Source of the DNA: Streptomyces chattanoogensis
GTDB taxonomy: Bacteria > Actinomycetota > Actinomycetes > Streptomycetales > Streptomycetaceae
Length of the DNA: 64,000 nt
Reading direction: 5' to 3'
NCBI RefSeq assembly: GCF_001294335.1
Contig: NZ_LGKG01000140.1
Coordinates: 41,015-105,014 of the forward strand
Shown here: piece by piece, positions 62,600 through 64,000 of the stretch
Numbering within the stretch: the first letter of the stretch is position 1
Layout: the number at the start of each line of letters is the position of its first letter
The notes under the pieces: generated by a model
Told to the model about the DNA's origin: nothing
Database searches by the model: none
What the model saw: the letters and a program-made list of their open reading frames with translations, nothing else
Position numbers and translations under genes: made by a program

Positions 62600-63667
62600 A
62601 TGAAACGAGATTCCGGCTCGGATACGAGCTTCCGGGGCACCTCTCCCGCAATGCGCAGCCTGCGGGTGCCGGGCGCACGGCGACTGCGGAAGGCGGCCGA
62701 GGGGCGCGGGCGAAGCTGCTTCTTTCCGGTGCGGATGGTGACCGGATTCCTGGGCGTCGCGGCAGCTGCGGCTCTTTCCGTGGCGATGTTGATGACGGGG
62801 GATGCGGTGCCGAGCTCTGGGGTCGGGGCGGCTGTCGGCGAGGGTGTGGACTCGTCGAGGACGGTTGCGGTGGCGGAGTGGCCGGGGGTGAAGGCGGTGG
62901 GGCGTACGCGGCGGACCCCTGCCCGGGTGCCAGAGTCGGCTCGCGCACCGGCTTCGGCTTCGGCTTCGGCTTCGGCTTCGGCTTCGGCTTCGGCTTCGGC
63001 TTCGGCTTCGGCTTCGGCGGATCGTGCGTGGCCGGTGGAGGGTCCGGCAGGGATACGGCCTGCGGTGTTACGTGGCTGGGAGCCGCCGCCCAAGCCATGG
63101 GCCGCGGGTCACCGCGGCGTGGACCTGGCAGCGTCGGCCGGTACGACGGTGCGCGCGGCGGCACCCGGCCGGGTGACCTTCGCCGGAACAGTCGCCGGCC
63201 GCGGCGTCCTCACCGTCGAACTGTCCCGCTCGGGCCGACCTCCGTTACGCACCACGTACGAACCGGTCCGCGCCACTGTCGGGAAAGGGGAGCACGTCAT
63301 GGCGGGCCGGCCCGTGGCCGTACTGCAAAAGGGGCCTTTCCACTGCCGCGGCCCGTGCCTCCATTGGGGCCTGCTCCGCGGAAAGACCTACCTGGACCCG
63401 CTCACGCTTCTCCCTCCGCCCATGCTCCGGGGCGGCCTGTCGCGGCTGCTCCCGGTCGACGGCGTACCCGTACCCCCGGCCCGTCCGGCTCCCGGGCGGC
63501 CGGGCCCGCCCACCGCGCACGAGACGGCCACCGCGCCCACGGGAACAGCGCTCGCGGGCGCGGTCGCACTCGCCGCCGCGGCGCTCTGGTCGCTGGGGCG
63601 TCTCTCATCAGGCGGGATACCGGGGCGTGGCCGGAGGCATCGGGGAAGCCGGCCTCACGGGTGGTGA
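62600..63667 (+). CDS. M23 family peptidase with two TTA codons
   Basis: A 355-residue protein. A basic N-terminus is followed by one membrane helix (MVTGFLGVAAAAALSVAMLM in part) that anchors or exports it, then an (Ala-Ser)11 repeat encoded by an exact hexanucleotide array, and an M23/LytM-like domain with HRGVDLAAS, VRAAAPGRVTFAGTVAG and CLHWGLLRG. It likely binds or cuts peptidoglycan. A C-terminal Pro-rich part and second hydrophobic helix (ALAGAVALAAAALWSLG) follow. Leu157 (63068-63070) and Leu216 (63245-63247) are TTA codons, so translation should need bldA tRNA. ATG 62600 chosen; upstream frame is noncoding. Confidence 0.85.
   Translation: MKRDSGSDTSFRGTSPAMRSLRVPGARRLRKAAEGRGRSCFFPVRMVTGFLGVAAAAALSVAMLMTGDAVPSSGVGAAVGEGVDSSRTVAVAEWPGVKAVGRTRRTPARVPESARAPASASASASASASASASASASASADRAWPVEGPAGIRPAVLRGWEPPPKPWAAGHRGVDLAASAGTTVRAAAPGRVTFAGTVAGRGVLTVELSRSGRPPLRTTYEPVRATVGKGEHVMAGRPVAVLQKGPFHCRGPCLHWGLLRGKTYLDPLTLLPPPMLRGGLSRLLPVDGVPVPPARPAPGRPGPPTAHETATAPTGTALAGAVALAAAALWSLGRLSSGGIPGRGRRHRGSRPHGW
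62951..63016 (+). repeat. (GCTTCG)11 hexanucleotide repeat inside the M23 gene
   Basis: Eleven exact GCTTCG copies code for eleven Ala-Ser pairs between the membrane helix and the LytM-like domain. Copy-number change by multiples of six keeps the frame, so the linker length can vary. Confidence 0.9.
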
Positions 63668-64000
63668 AGGCCGGTGGGGAGGAGCGAACCAGGGAGGTGA
63701 GAGGCGGGGCGATACGTAGCCGCGGGTTAGGCAGCGCCATGGCCACGGGCCCCTGCGGCCTGGGGTCAACCGGGATTCGACCGAGAGGGGCCGCCTGCGT
63801 TCGGGGGAGAGGGGCGGCCTGGGTTCGACCGGGAGGGGCAGCGGGCGCCGATGCGCACGGAGGCGCTGTCGCGGGATGCGGCTGGAGCTGGAGTTTCCAC
63901 TGCGGCTGCGGCTGCGGCTGCGGCTGCGGCTGCGGCTGGAGATTCCACTGCAGCTGCCGTGCCAGCGGGCGGGGTGGGGGTGGAGGGGGTGGGCGGGGCG
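63668..64000. other. 333-base repeat-rich stretch at the right edge
   Basis: No gene with Streptomyces-type codon use seen. Contains imperfect tandem units with TTCGACCG and GAGGGGC (about 63773-63842) and the TGCGGC array. The next gene is outside the window. Confidence 0.5.
63901..63936. repeat. (TGCGGC)6 hexanucleotide repeat
   Basis: Six exact copies of TGCGGC, flanked by the similar short sequences GGAGTTTCCAC and GGAGATTCCAC. Outside any convincing gene. Confidence 0.8.

Noticed and set aside
63766..63948. Small minus-strand frame with a poly-Ala run
   Set aside because: The Ala run is just the (TGCGGC)6 array; the rest has no coding character.
42..64000. Mobile elements, prophage, CRISPR or tRNA-linked integration
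   Set aside because: No transposase, integrase, phage gene, spaced repeat array or tRNA was found; gene order and GC content are even, so this looks like stable core chromosome.

Overview
The window is a piece of Streptomyces (or very close actinomycete) chromosome. GC content is very high, codons end almost always in G or C, GTG/TTG starts are frequent, and secreted proteins carry twin-arginine lipoprotein signals. The gene order rimP-nusA-ylxR-infB-ylxP-rbfA-truB, then proS, ispG/rseP/dxr, and at the right end rlmN-cdsA-frr-pyrH-tsf-rpsB is the conserved Streptomyces core arrangement. No tRNA, rRNA, insertion sequence, prophage or CRISPR array was found. TTA codons, which need the bldA tRNA in Streptomyces, were noticed in only two genes: the LuxR-type response regulator and the M23 peptidase.

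Layout. 0-7.6 kb: end of a membrane protein gene, then the leftward translation/transcription operon rimP to truB. 7.7-9.7 kb: rightward lipoprotein, ferritin-like protein and a kinase-fold protein lacking its catalytic residues. 9.8-17.3 kb: leftward proS, two acetyltransferases and the MEP-pathway/intramembrane protease group ispG, rseP, dxr. 17.4-25.3 kb: acyl-CoA dehydrogenase, aldehyde dehydrogenase, PucR regulator and a VirD4/TraG-like membrane ATPase.

25.5-44.6 kb is a spread-out polyamine/GABA catabolic region: gabT; a six-gene leftward operon (aldehyde dehydrogenase, polyamine-binding protein, PotA, PotB, PotC, FAD amine oxidase); a second lone polyamine-binding protein; an aminobutyraldehyde dehydrogenase; an AsnC/Lrp regulator; and a putrescine-type aminotransferase. 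Together they could import putrescine or spermidine and convert it through aminobutyraldehyde and GABA to succinate semialdehyde. Accessory genes sit between them: PAP2 phosphatase, NADAR protein, adenosine deaminase, a possible Imm1-like protein and an HXXEE membrane protein.

44.7-52.2 kb: an ABC ATPase with eroded motifs plus its membrane partner, a RidA/MarR divergent pair, a LOG-family protein, a DMT transporter and a two-component system. 52.2-56.3 kb: a thiamine ABC transporter (thiB-thiP-thiQ) behind a clear TPP riboswitch. 56.3-62.3 kb: rlmN, cdsA, frr, pyrH, tsf, rpsB. 62.3-64 kb: two DnaA-box matches, an M23 peptidase gene with a hexanucleotide repeat and two TTA codons, and a repeat-rich stretch without a gene.

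The best candidates for something new are the pseudokinase at 8.8 kb, the eroded ABC ATPase at 44.9 kb, the VirD4-like ATPase beside gabT, the nested palindromes at the AsnC control region, the DnaA boxes far from any visible replication gene, and the two TTA-containing genes.
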